This document shows positions 8,701 through 21,025 of a stretch of DNA of 64,000 nt, in pieces. Source of the stretch: Cystobacter ferrugineus (GTDB lineage: Bacteria > Myxococcota > Myxococcia > Myxococcales > Myxococcaceae); NCBI RefSeq assembly GCF_001887355.1, contig NZ_MPIN01000001.1, positions 907,932 through 971,931 on the forward strand, given 5' to 3'. The stretch's first letter is position 1, and each line of letters opens with the position of its first letter. Below the pieces are notes generated by a model, which was not told where the DNA came from, searched no databases, and was given only the letters and a program-made list of their open reading frames with translations. The position numbers were made by a program, and so were the translations under genes.

Positions 8701-10068
8701 TCAGGCCACGTCGCGCCGGGCGCCGTCTCCCGCGGCTTCTCCTGGAGGCTCCGCGGGGGACGGCTCGGCGAGCAGCTCACGGAACGTCTCCGCGGACAGG
8801 TACACGGACACGATCGTGATGAGGGCGAGCCCCACCATGTACAACGACACGGGCCAGGCCTGCCCGTTGCTGCCCGACAGCAGCGCGGTGGCGATGAGGG
8901 GCGACAGCCCTCCGGCGAAGACGGACGCCAACTGGTAGCCCAGGGACGCGCCGCTGTAGCGCACGCGCGTGCCGAACAGCTCGGAGAAGAAGCTGGCCTG
9001 GGGCCCGTACATCGCCGCGTGGGCGATGATGCCCAGGGCAATGGCGAGCCACACCAGGCCCGTCTTCTGGGTGTCGATGAGCCAGAAGAAGGGGAAGGCG
9101 AGCAGCGCGCACCCCACGGCGCCGCCGATGTACACGGGACGGCGGCCGAGCGTGTCCGACAGGGCTCCGAAGCAGGGGATGGCCACCAGGTGCACGCACG
9201 TGGCCACGAGCACTGCGGTGAGCATGTCCGAGCGCGCCATGCCGATGCTCGTGCCGTAGGTGAGCACGAAGGTGGTGACGATGTAGAAGAAGCCGTTCTC
9301 CGCGAAGCGCGCTCCCATGGCGAGGAGGATCTGCTTGGGGTAGGTGCGCAGGGCCTCGAGCGCGGGCAGGCCCTTGCTGGCGGGGCGCGAGTGCTGCTGC
9401 GCTCGGAACGCGGGCGACTCGGCGACTCCCAGGCGGATGAAGACGCCGATGCCGATGAGCACCGCGCTGAAGAGGAACGGGACACGCCAGCCCCAGGAGA
9501 TGAACTGCTCCTCGGGCAGCCGCGAGAAGAAGGAGAACACGGCGTTGGCCACCAGCAGGCCCGCGGGCGCTCCCATCTGCGGCCAGCTCCCATAGAAGCC
9601 CCGGCGGTGGGCGGGCGCGCTCTCCACCGCCATGAGCACCGCGCCTCCCCACTCCCCACCCAGGCCGAAGCCCTGGAGGATGCGCAGCGCCACCAGGAGG
9701 ATGGGGGCCGCGATGCCCACGCTCTCATACGTCGGCAACAGGCCGATGGCGAAGGTCGCCACGCCCATGATCATCAGCGTGGCGCTCAGCATGGACTTAC
9801 GTCCGAGCTTGTCGCCGAAGTGGCCGAAGATGACTCCGCCCAGGGGCCGCGCGATGAAGCCCACCGCGAACGTGGCGAACGCGGCGAGCGTGCCCATCAG
9901 CGGATCGAACGAGGGGAAGAACAGGCGGTTGAAGATGAGCGCCGCCGCGGTGCCGTACAGGAAGAAGTCGTACCACTCCACCGCGGTGCCGATGAAGCTC
10001 GCGGCGGCCACCTTCCAGATGGGGGTGACGGCGGGCTCGGGGGAGGGCAGGGCAGTATTGGGTTCCAT
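8701..10068 (-). CDS. MFS transporter, metabolite:H+ symporter (MHS) type
   Basis: A 455-residue inner-membrane protein with twelve predicted helices. The first helix carries AAASFIGTAVEWYDFFLYG, diagnostic of the MHS family (ShiA, ProP, KgtP relatives). The loop 2-3 signature is GHFGDKLGRKS, and ILQGFGLGGEWGGAVL in helix 5 is also typical. These symporters import organic acids or osmolytes with protons; the substrate cannot be assigned. The C-terminal tail is Pro/Glu/Ala-rich. No neighbouring catabolic genes hint at the ligand. Confidence 0.9.
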   Translation of the reverse strand: MEPNTALPSPEPAVTPIWKVAAASFIGTAVEWYDFFLYGTAAALIFNRLFFPSFDPLMGTLAAFATFAVGFIARPLGGVIFGHFGDKLGRKSMLSATLMIMGVATFAIGLLPTYESVGIAAPILLVALRILQGFGLGGEWGGAVLMAVESAPAHRRGFYGSWPQMGAPAGLLVANAVFSFFSRLPEEQFISWGWRVPFLFSAVLIGIGVFIRLGVAESPAFRAQQHSRPASKGLPALEALRTYPKQILLAMGARFAENGFFYIVTTFVLTYGTSIGMARSDMLTAVLVATCVHLVAIPCFGALSDTLGRRPVYIGGAVGCALLAFPFFWLIDTQKTGLVWLAIALGIIAHAAMYGPQASFFSELFGTRVRYSGASLGYQLASVFAGGLSPLIATALLSGSNGQAWPVSLYMVGLALITIVSVYLSAETFRELLAEPSPAEPPGEAAGDGARRDVA

Positions 10069-10553
10069 GACCCCAGCGTCTCATGGATTTGTGCACTGGA
10101 GGACCTCGTACTCCGTGTGTGAATGAGCCGCGCTCGGATTCGCTGCCGTGTCCGCTCCCTTCCTCCTGTCTCCCCCGTGAGGTGGCCTGTCCGCCGAATC
10201 GTGTCAGCCCATGGAAACTACAGGCTTCGAGGACCTCGGCTCAGTTCCTGCCGGGGCAGTCATATCGGGTGGGGCCGCGCCACTCCGCCCGAGCCAGGGT
10301 CTCGGCCGATTCCAGGTCCTGTCGCATTGCGTCAGGATTTTTCCCGTTTCCCGGACCTCTGAATTGGTATAAAACTTTATTTACGCGTTTTAGTGTTTCT
10401 TCTTGAAATACTAGAAATACAGAGACGAGGAAGGGTTTCGAGGACATGAAGACCGGCACGGTGCGTGGTTCTGCTGTCACGTGCCCGCGGCCCTCGTCTG
10501 CCTTTCCTCGCATCAGCGCGTAGCCCTGTCGTCCGTCAGTCCCAACCCCCATC
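10069..10553. other. Long intergenic region with AT-rich promoter-like core
   Basis: This gap between the divergent transporter and the beta-helix gene holds no convincing gene. Bases 10358-10430 are strikingly AT-rich for this genome (GAATTGGTATAAAACTTTAT, then TTTAGTGTTTCTTCTTGAAA) and probably contain the regulatory region of the downstream secreted protein. TTGGTATAAAAC resembles a promoter core, but no clean sigma-54 or sigma-70 pair could be fixed by eye. Confidence 0.35.
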
Positions 10554-13055
10554 ATGGGAGTGAATGAAGTGATCAGAAGATTCGCATCAACGATTTCCGT
10601 ATCGGCCGCCGTCGCGGGGTTGTGCTCGGTCATTCCCGGGGTGTCCCTGGCGGCGACGCCGATCTCCCAGGCAAACACAACCATCTTTGGTCCCCGGGTC
10701 TATGTGTTCGATCCGACCATGGCGGCCGCGGACATCACGGGGGTCGCCAACTCCGTGTTCACCAGGCTGGAGTCCGCGGAGTTCAGCACGGAGCGCTACG
10801 CGCTGCTCTTCAAGCCGGGGTCGTACAACGTCAACTTCAACGTGGGTTATTACACCCACGTGGCCGGTCTGGGACAGAGCCCCGATGACGTGACCATCAA
10901 CGGAGGGGTGAACGTCAACGCGGACTGGGACAACGGCAACGCGACGCGCAACTTCTGGCGGGCCCTCGAGAACTACTCGGTGGTCCCGGCCAACGGTCAG
11001 ACGCAGATCGCCGTGTCGCAGGCCGCTCCCCTGCGCCGCTTGCACATCAAGGGCGACCTGCATCTGTTCGACTTCGATTCCAACTGGAACGCCGGCTGGG
11101 CCAGCGGCGGCTTCCTCGCCGACTCCGTCGTGGACGGTCAGGTCGTTCCCGCGTCGCAGCAGCAGTGGCTCTCGCGCAACAGCAAGTGGGGGAGCTGGAA
11201 CAACGGCGTGTGGAACATGGTCTTCGTGGGCGTCAACAACGCTCCGGCGGGACAGTTCCCGAATCCGCCCTACACGGTCATCGACCGGACGCCCATCATC
11301 CGGGAGAAGCCCTATCTCTACGTCAACAGCGCCGGGCAGTACGCCGTGTTCGTCCCGGCCCTGCAGACGAATACCCAGGGCGTGAGCTGGGCGAACGGCC
11401 CCACGCCGGGCCAGGCCATCTCCATTGATCAGTTCTACGTCGCGCGTCCGGAGACGGCCAGCGCCGCGAGCATCAACAGCGCGCTCAGCCAGGGCAAGCA
11501 CCTCCTGTTCACCCCGGGCATCTATCAGCTCAACGACACGCTGCGCGTCAACAATGCCAACACCGTGGTGCTGGGCATCGGTCTTCCCACGCTGATTCCC
11601 ACCAGCGGACAGCCGACCATCTCGATCGCCGACGTGGACGGCGTGAAGCTTGGTGGCCTGCTCCTCGAGGCCGGTACGATCAACTCGTCCTCCATCCTGG
11701 AGGTCGGTCCGGCGGGCAGCTCGAGGGACCACTCGGCCAACCCCACCTTCCTCTATGACCTCACGGTCCGCACCGGTGGCGCGTTCGCCGGCAGGAATGA
11801 CGTGGGCATCAAGATCAACAGCCACCACGTCGTGGGCGATCAGCTCTGGCTGTGGCGCGCGGACCATGGCGCGGGCGCCGCGTGGTCCACCAATCCGACG
11901 AAGAACGGCCTCGTCGTCAATGGCAACAACGTCACCATCTACGGCCTCTTCAACGAGCACCACAACGAGTACCAGACGGTGTGGAATGGCAATGGCGGCC
12001 GGGTGTACTTCTACCAGTCCGAGATTCCCTATGACGTCCCCAACCAGGCGTCGTGGATGAGCAAGAATGGCACGGTGAACGGCTTCGCCTCGTACAAGGT
12101 CGCCGACACGGTCACCACCCACGAGGCGTGGGGCCTGGGCGTGTACTCCTACTTCCGCGACGCGGCCGTGAAGTCGGAGAACGCCATCGAGGCTCCCAAC
12201 GTCCAGGGCGTCAAGTTCCACAACATGACGACCATCTGGCTCAATGGCACGGCTGGAAGTGAAATCACCCACGTCATCAACGGGCTCGGTGGCCGCGTCT
12301 ACGCGAACTCCCCCGCCGAGGCCATGCGCCAGACCATCAACGAGTACGCGGGCACGGGCAATCCTCCGGCGGGTGATACCCAGGCGCCCTCCGTTCCGGC
12401 CAACCTGGCGGTGGCCTCTTCGACGAGCACCCAGATCACCCTGAGCTGGACCGCCTCGACGGACAACGTGGGCGTCACCGCCTATGACGTCTATCGCTTC
12501 GGCGTCCTCATCGGCTCCTCGGCCACGACCTCGTACACCGACTCGGGTCTGGCGGCCTCGACGCCCTACAGCTACACGGTGAGGGCGCGGGACGCGGCCG
12601 GCAACGCCTCGGCGGCGAGCAACACCGTCTCCGTCACCACGCCGCCGGGCGGCTCCACGGGCACGGCGCTTCCCCGGACCGGCTGGACGGCCAGCTCGTC
12701 GCCGTCGAGCAGCGAGCCCGCGTCGGCCCTGCTGGATGGCAACATGTCCTCGCGCTGGACCACGGGCGTGCCCATGGCCAACGGCCAGTCGCTGACCGTG
12801 GACATGCAGTCGGCGAAGACCTTCAACAAGATCGTGATGGATTCCACTGGCAGCAACTCGGACTACGCCCGTGGCTACCAGGTCTTCGTGTCGAACGACG
12901 GGACGAACTGGGGCAGCGCGATCGCCACCGGTACGGGCTCCGGTCCGGTCATCACCGTCACCTTCACGGCGCGCTCCGCCCGCTACATCCGGGTGGTGCA
13001 GACCGGCACGAACTCGAGCTGGTGGTCCATGCGCGAGTTCAACGTGTACAACTAG
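10554..13055 (+). CDS. Secreted beta-helix carbohydrate-active protein with Fn3 and F5/8-type domains
   Basis: The 833-residue protein has a signal peptide cleaved near SLAATP. Residues 35-600 resemble pectate-lyase-like right-handed beta-helix proteins (KHLLFTPGIYQLNDTLRV, VNNANTVVLGIGLPTLIP) and are rich in Asn and His, as in GH55/GH87-like enzymes. A fibronectin type III domain covers about 605-695 (LSWTASTDNVGVTAYDVYR) and an F5/8 type C/CBM32-like domain covers 700-833 (SALLDGNMSSRWTTG). It probably acts on an extracellular polysaccharide; enzymatic activity is inferred. ATG 10554 lacks a ribosome site; GTG 10569, eight bases after GGGAG, may be the true start. Confidence 0.8.
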   Translation: MGVNEVIRRFASTISVSAAVAGLCSVIPGVSLAATPISQANTTIFGPRVYVFDPTMAAADITGVANSVFTRLESAEFSTERYALLFKPGSYNVNFNVGYYTHVAGLGQSPDDVTINGGVNVNADWDNGNATRNFWRALENYSVVPANGQTQIAVSQAAPLRRLHIKGDLHLFDFDSNWNAGWASGGFLADSVVDGQVVPASQQQWLSRNSKWGSWNNGVWNMVFVGVNNAPAGQFPNPPYTVIDRTPIIREKPYLYVNSAGQYAVFVPALQTNTQGVSWANGPTPGQAISIDQFYVARPETASAASINSALSQGKHLLFTPGIYQLNDTLRVNNANTVVLGIGLPTLIPTSGQPTISIADVDGVKLGGLLLEAGTINSSSILEVGPAGSSRDHSANPTFLYDLTVRTGGAFAGRNDVGIKINSHHVVGDQLWLWRADHGAGAAWSTNPTKNGLVVNGNNVTIYGLFNEHHNEYQTVWNGNGGRVYFYQSEIPYDVPNQASWMSKNGTVNGFASYKVADTVTTHEAWGLGVYSYFRDAAVKSENAIEAPNVQGVKFHNMTTIWLNGTAGSEITHVINGLGGRVYANSPAEAMRQTINEYAGTGNPPAGDTQAPSVPANLAVASSTSTQITLSWTASTDNVGVTAYDVYRFGVLIGSSATTSYTDSGLAASTPYSYTVRARDAAGNASAASNTVSVTTPPGGSTGTALPRTGWTASSSPSSSEPASALLDGNMSSRWTTGVPMANGQSLTVDMQSAKTFNKIVMDSTGSNSDYARGYQVFVSNDGTNWGSAIATGTGSGPVITVTFTARSARYIRVVQTGTNSSWWSMREFNVYN

Positions 13056-13081
13056 GCGGCGCCCCAGGCCCCTCGAAGTGA

Positions 13082-13118
13082 AACGGCCTTGCTCCGGAGT
13101 CCCAGGAGCAAGGCCGTT
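13082..13118. terminator. Strong hairpin terminator, bidirectional
   Basis: A perfect 14-bp stem (AACGGCCTTGCTCC paired with GGAGCAAGGCCGTT) closes a 9-base loop 27 bases after the beta-helix gene stop. The run of T after the stem is short, and the symmetry lets it serve the convergent NicO gene as well. Confidence 0.8.
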
Positions 13119-13159
13119 GTTCGTCCGAGGGGAAAGCCGTCGAGGGGCGGAGGTCGCGC

Positions 13160-13810
13160 TCAGAAGCGGTCGACGATCCAGAACACGCCGAGCGCGGCGG
13201 AGCTGACGGCCACGACGCGCTGGATGCGCTCGGCCAGGAGCGAGTCCAGGCGGGCGAGCCCCTCGGCGAAGAGCAGTCCCACCGCGCCCATGCCCAGCAG
13301 GATGCCGAACGCGAAGCCCGGCAGGAAGGTCCACCCGGCGGTCCGCATGCTGCCGCCCACCAGCAGGGGGGGCAGGGCGAGCAGGAGCCCGCGCACGCCG
13401 CTGAAGGCCATGAGGGCGCCCGCGGTGGTGCTCACCTGGTCGTGGATGTGGGAGTGCGGCTCGTGGGTGTGGCCCGGCAGGTGGGGGTGGCCGTGGCGCA
13501 GCACGTTGGGGAAGAGGAACGCGGCGACGGCGAGCGCCACCAGCACCGCGCCGCCGAAGATTTCCGCCCAGCGCTCGAAGGTCTCCGACAGGCCCACCCC
13601 CGCCAGCAGGCAGAAGGTGGCCACCGAGCCGAGCACCGCGGCGTGGCCGACGGCGAAGCGCAGCGCGACGAGCAGGGTGGCGCGGCGGCGCCCCGGACCG
13701 AGCGTGCCGAGGGTTGCCATGGCGGCGCAGTGATCCGGCCCCACCGCGTGGAGCAGGCCCTGGCCGAGACCGTAGACGAAGGCGAAGAGAAGAGGCGGCA
13801 CGGGGCCCAC
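13160..13810 (-). CDS. NicO/UreH-like metal transport membrane protein
   Basis: A 216-residue protein with about six membrane segments. Helix 1 carries LLHAVGPDHCAAMATL, resembling the HxxxxDH metal-site signature of nickel/cobalt permeases, and a cytosolic or periplasmic His-rich loop (HGHPHLPGHTHEPHSHIHD) lies mid-protein. The family exports or imports Ni/Co or assists urease/hydrogenase metallation. The annotated start is GTG. No nickel enzyme gene is near. It is convergent with the beta-helix gene and divergent from the peroxiredoxin. Confidence 0.8.
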   Translation of the reverse strand: MGPVPPLLFAFVYGLGQGLLHAVGPDHCAAMATLGTLGPGRRRATLLVALRFAVGHAAVLGSVATFCLLAGVGLSETFERWAEIFGGAVLVALAVAAFLFPNVLRHGHPHLPGHTHEPHSHIHDQVSTTAGALMAFSGVRGLLLALPPLLVGGSMRTAGWTFLPGFAFGILLGMGAVGLLFAEGLARLDSLLAERIQRVVAVSSAALGVFWIVDRF

Positions 13811-13873
13811 CCTAGCCGTCCGGGCGGTCCCAGGCCAAGGGGATGCGCGGTCATGCTATTCAGGCGTCCACTC

Positions 13874-14413
13874 ATGCCCATTCCCCAGACCGGCGCCCCC
13901 GCTCCCGACTTCCACCTCCAGGACCAGGACGGTCACGACGTGTCGCTCTCGCGGCTGCGGGGTCGGCACGTGGTGCTCTATTTCTATCCCAAGGACAACA
14001 CTCCGGGGTGTACGCAGGAGGCGTGTGACTTCCGGGACGAGCACTCGGCGCTGACGGCCGCGGGAGCCGTGGTGCTGGGCGTGTCACCGGATGGCGCCGC
14101 GAGTCACCAGAAGTTCGCCGCGAAGTTCTCCCTGCCCTTCCCCCTGCTCGTGGATACGGGCCACCAGGTCTGCGACGCCTACGGGGTGTGGGGTGAGAAG
14201 TCGCTGTATGGCCGCAAGTTCCAGGGCGTCACGCGCGCCACCTTCCTCATCGATCCGGAGGGGCGGGTGGCCCGCGTGTGGCCCAAGGTGAAGGTCGCGG
14301 GCCATGTCCAGGAGGTCCTCCAGGCGCTCCGGGGTGAGCCCGAGCCGGAGGCCGCTCCGGCACCCGCGCGCAAGAAGGCGGCGGCGAAGAAGTCTCCGGC
14401 GAGCCGCCGTTAG
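13874..14413 (+). CDS. bcp: Thioredoxin-dependent peroxiredoxin (BCP/PrxQ)
   Basis: The product of 179 residues is a PrxQ-type thiol peroxidase that reduces hydrogen and organic peroxides using thioredoxin. APAPDFHLQDQDG opens the fold, and FYPKDNTPGCTQEACDFRDE holds the peroxidatic Cys (after TPG) with the resolving Cys five residues later. The C-terminal 30 residues are an Ala/Lys/Pro-rich basic tail (PARKKAAAKKSPASRR) not typical of the family, perhaps for nucleic-acid or membrane association. ATG 13874 gives the usual N-terminus; ATG 13853, preceded by AAGGGG, is an alternative. Confidence 0.9.
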   Translation: MPIPQTGAPAPDFHLQDQDGHDVSLSRLRGRHVVLYFYPKDNTPGCTQEACDFRDEHSALTAAGAVVLGVSPDGAASHQKFAAKFSLPFPLLVDTGHQVCDAYGVWGEKSLYGRKFQGVTRATFLIDPEGRVARVWPKVKVAGHVQEVLQALRGEPEPEAAPAPARKKAAAKKSPASRR

Positions 14414-14489
14414 CCTCTTTCATCCGGGCGGGAGACACGAGGGCGTTAGACTCTTCCCGGATTCCCAGGGCCCTTCCGAGCGTACCTTC

Positions 14490-16118
14490 ATGAAGGACAA
14501 GCCGTTCATCGACGAGAACATCTCCACGGCCGCCACCCCCCGCCGCGAGCGCGAGGTGGCCGCGCGGCCCGTGCCCGCCCTCACCATCGTGGCCCATCCC
14601 CTGCCCCACCGCGCGGGGGAGCGGCTGTTGCTCGAGGAGGTGGCCACCGGTGGCTCGGTGTTGGTGTCGCGCGTGGGCCCGGACTTCACCCTGCCGGGCG
14701 CCACGCTGGGCATGCCGCTGGCCGACACGTTCCTGAGCCGCAAGCCCCTGGTGTTCGAGTCCGCGGGCCAGGGCCGCGTCCGGTTGCGCGTGCAGGAGGG
14801 AGGTACCCAGGTGTGGGTGGAGGACGCGCCGCTCGCCGGGGCGCGCGAGTTCGGCCCCGAGGAACTCGCCGTGGGGGTGCCGCTCGTGCTCGCCGAGCGT
14901 GTCGTGCTGCTGCTGCACCAGACGCTCTCCTCGGGGCCGGTGGTCCAGGACTCGCTGGGCATGGTGGGGCACGGGCCGGGCACGCGCCGGGTGCGCGAGG
15001 ACATCACCCGCGTGGCGGACCTGAACGTGCCCGTGCTCATCCGCGGCGAGACGGGCTCGGGCAAGGAGCTGGTCGCCCGGGCCATCCACCAGCACAGCGC
15101 GCGCCGGGCGAAGCCCTTCATCAGCGTCAACCTGGGGGCCATTCCCAAGGAGCTGGCCGCCGCCGAGCTGTTCGGCGCGAAGCGGGGGGCCTACACGGGA
15201 GCCACCCAGGATCGCGAGGGCTTCTTCCGTGCCGCCCATGGGGGCACGCTCTTCCTGGACGAGGTGGGCGAGGCGCAGCCCGAGGTCCAGGTGATGTTGC
15301 TGCGCGCCCTGGAGACGGGCGAGGTGTACCCGGTGGGGGGGCAAGCGCCCGTGGCCGTCGACGTGCGGCTGATCACCGCCACGGACGCGGACCTGGAGGC
15401 GCGCATCCGCCAGGGCTCTTTCAAGGCGCCGCTGCTGCACCGGCTGGCGGGGTACGAAATCCAGGTGCCGTCCCTGCGCGAGCGCCGCGAGGACATCGGC
15501 GTGCTCCTGTACCACTTCGCGCGGCAGGAACTGGAGGCTCTGGGAGAGGCCCACCGGTTGGACTCCACCGCCTCCCAGGCCGAGCCCTGGCTGCCGTCGG
15601 CGCTGGCCATCCGGCTCGTGCGCTTCTCCTGGCCCGGCAACGTGCGGCAGTTGCGCAACCTCACGCGCCAGCTCGTCATCGGCAGCCGGGGGCAGGGCGG
15701 GTTGAAGGCGAGCCCGCGCCTGGAGCAGGAGCTGGACTCCTCCGTCACGCCCCTGCCCGCGCGCCCGGGCGGGTCCGCGGGGGCTCGGTCCGCCACCGAG
15801 GAGTCCCCCTCGCGCGAGCCCGCGGGCTCCCGGCGCAAGCCCTCCGACGTGACGGACGCGGAGCTGCTGGAGGCCTTGCGCGCCAGTGCCTGGGACATCA
15901 AGGCCGCCGCCGAGCGGCTGGGCATCACCCGCCCCTCGCTCTACATGCTCATCGACAAGAGCCCCAGCCTGCGCACCGCGGGGGACCTGAGCGTGGAGGA
16001 GATCTCCACCTGCTTCCGCGAGTGCGGAGGCGACCTGGACGAGATGGTTCGGCGCCTCGAGGTGTCCAAGCGGGGGCTCCAGCGCCGCGTCCGGGAGCTG
16101 GGCCTGGACGGCGACTGA
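14490..16118 (+). CDS. Sigma-54-dependent enhancer-binding activator with pseudo-FHA domain
   Basis: The 542-residue protein has three parts. Residues 25-150 look like a degenerate FHA domain (DTFLSRKPLVFE). Residues 160-400 are the AAA+ sigma-54 interaction domain with Walker A GETGSGKE, the contact loop GAYTGA in place of GAFTGA, Walker B GTLFLDEVGE and the arginine-finger region LRERREDI. A Fis-like HTH lies at 450-490 (AAERLGITRPSLYMLI), followed by a second similar helical segment. FHA-type activators in myxobacteria sense Ser/Thr kinase signals, which suits the kinase genes downstream, but the link is inferred. ATG 14490 has only a weak ribosome site. Confidence 0.88.
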   Translation: MKDKPFIDENISTAATPRREREVAARPVPALTIVAHPLPHRAGERLLLEEVATGGSVLVSRVGPDFTLPGATLGMPLADTFLSRKPLVFESAGQGRVRLRVQEGGTQVWVEDAPLAGAREFGPEELAVGVPLVLAERVVLLLHQTLSSGPVVQDSLGMVGHGPGTRRVREDITRVADLNVPVLIRGETGSGKELVARAIHQHSARRAKPFISVNLGAIPKELAAAELFGAKRGAYTGATQDREGFFRAAHGGTLFLDEVGEAQPEVQVMLLRALETGEVYPVGGQAPVAVDVRLITATDADLEARIRQGSFKAPLLHRLAGYEIQVPSLRERREDIGVLLYHFARQELEALGEAHRLDSTASQAEPWLPSALAIRLVRFSWPGNVRQLRNLTRQLVIGSRGQGGLKASPRLEQELDSSVTPLPARPGGSAGARSATEESPSREPAGSRRKPSDVTDAELLEALRASAWDIKAAAERLGITRPSLYMLIDKSPSLRTAGDLSVEEISTCFRECGGDLDEMVRRLEVSKRGLQRRVRELGLDGD

Positions 16119-16218
16119 GTTCAGCCACCCGGGATTCGGCGTCAGCCTGTCCTCGTAGGGTGCCCACGCTTCACTTCCTGTCCTGGCTCGAGCCAGGACG
16201 AAACAGGAGCAGACACGC

Positions 16219-16548
16219 ATGGCTCAGCTCACCGTCTTCATCGGCACCGCTTCCCAGGCCACCTACAGTGGTACTCCGCCCGTGGTCAAACCGGGCGACT
16301 CCGTGCTCTTCATCCTGCAGAACAGGACGGACACCGTCACGGTGGAGTTCGACTCGGGCTCGCCCTTCAGCCAGAAAACCTTCGTGCTCGCTGGCGCCAA
16401 CACGTTCACGGCCCAGCAGACGAAGACCGTCGTGGCGGGCGCCTCGGGGACGTACCGGTTCCAGGCGGTGCCAGGGCTCCTTCCTGGGCAGCCGGGAACG
16501 GTCTCCGGGGATATCGATGTCACCCCGCCGCAGTCTCCTCTCCCGTAA
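16219..16548 (+). CDS. Small beta-rich protein, first of a tandem paralogue pair
   Basis: The 109-residue protein is not recognised. It is Thr/Val/Ser-rich, has no signal peptide and looks like a single beta-sandwich (VKPGDSVLFILQNRTDTVTV, then SGTYRFQAVPG). It ends in PGTVSGDIDVTPPQSP, nearly the same ending as the next gene. AGGAGCAG precedes ATG by a few bases. The motif order loosely recalls cupredoxin-like folds, but no His/Cys copper ligands are present. Confidence 0.7.
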   Translation: MAQLTVFIGTASQATYSGTPPVVKPGDSVLFILQNRTDTVTVEFDSGSPFSQKTFVLAGANTFTAQQTKTVVAGASGTYRFQAVPGLLPGQPGTVSGDIDVTPPQSPLP

Positions 16549-16762
16549 GAGACCAGTTCCGCCGTCGGTAGCCGCCGGGTGGGAGGCGAGCGCCGGTGTG
16601 ACGCTGTCATGTCAGTGACGTGTCAATTCATGCTGTGGACATGTCCGTTCGGGAGAGAGAGTCCTCGGACTGTGTCTGGGACGTGCTCCATCTCTCCTGG
16701 TACGGTGTCTGCACTCCAGCGTGTATCCCCTCGAGCGCTGGAAGGAACAGAGACCGATACCC

Positions 16763-17188
16763 ATGACTACGCAGAACATCTACCTTGGCGCGACTCAGCC
16801 GACGTACGCTCCCCCGGCTCCCCCCCCCGCGAACCCCACGGCCGTCGCCATGCCCGAGCTCACGCCGGGCGAAACCGTGGTATTCGCCCTGGACCTGAAG
16901 CAGAGAACAGACACCGTCACGGTGACGCTCACCCCGAGCTGGCCCTTCGAGGAGAAGGCCTCCGATACGCAGGTGAACGTCTTCACTCTCGATGGCTCCA
17001 GTGAGAACACCGCCAGCAGGACGCTGACCGTCAAGTCCGATGCCTCTGGCCAATACCGGTTCGTCGCGGCTCCCGTGTCCGTGAATAGGCCGAGCCGCGA
17101 AAGCGAGGATCCCGAACAGCCGGGAACGGTCTCCGGGGATCTGGATGTCACACCTCCGGAACCGCCGCGCAAACCGGACCTCGTCTGA
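16763..17188 (+). CDS. Small beta-rich protein, second tandem paralogue
   Basis: This 141-residue protein shares with the preceding gene the core QRTDTVTVTL, the block SGQYRFVAAP and the ending PGTVSGDLDVTPPEPP, so the two arose by duplication. It has a longer Pro-rich N-terminal stretch (APPAPPPANP) and no signal peptide. Function is unknown; a soluble beta-sandwich is the simplest reading. It is convergent with the TPR kinase gene 40 bases downstream. Confidence 0.7.
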   Translation: MTTQNIYLGATQPTYAPPAPPPANPTAVAMPELTPGETVVFALDLKQRTDTVTVTLTPSWPFEEKASDTQVNVFTLDGSSENTASRTLTVKSDASGQYRFVAAPVSVNRPSRESEDPEQPGTVSGDLDVTPPEPPRKPDLV

Positions 17189-17228
17189 GCGTTCGCGCGT
17201 CCCGTGACGTCAGCTATTCCCGGGCCAC

Positions 17229-20870
<3,642 letters not shown>

Positions 20871-21025
20871 CCGCCGAGCATAGAGGGTGCGCCGAGCCCG
20901 GCGAAACGGGAGCCGCTCCCTCGGCGCCTCGGTTTCACGGAGTGTGGGTGCTTCCAGGTCGGCGGCCTGGGGGGCGTGGTATTTCTCCAGGTCTCTCGGG
21001 GGCTTCGCTTCGTCGAGCGCACATC

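Noticed and set aside
10587-13334. 915-residue open frame on the minus strand opposite the beta-helix gene
   Set aside because: Arg/Gly/His-rich antisense shadow without domains; also covers the terminator hairpin and part of the NicO gene.
14247-16220. 657-residue minus-strand frame opposite the sigma-54 activator
   Set aside because: Antisense shadow; the plus strand holds the AAA+ and HTH motifs.
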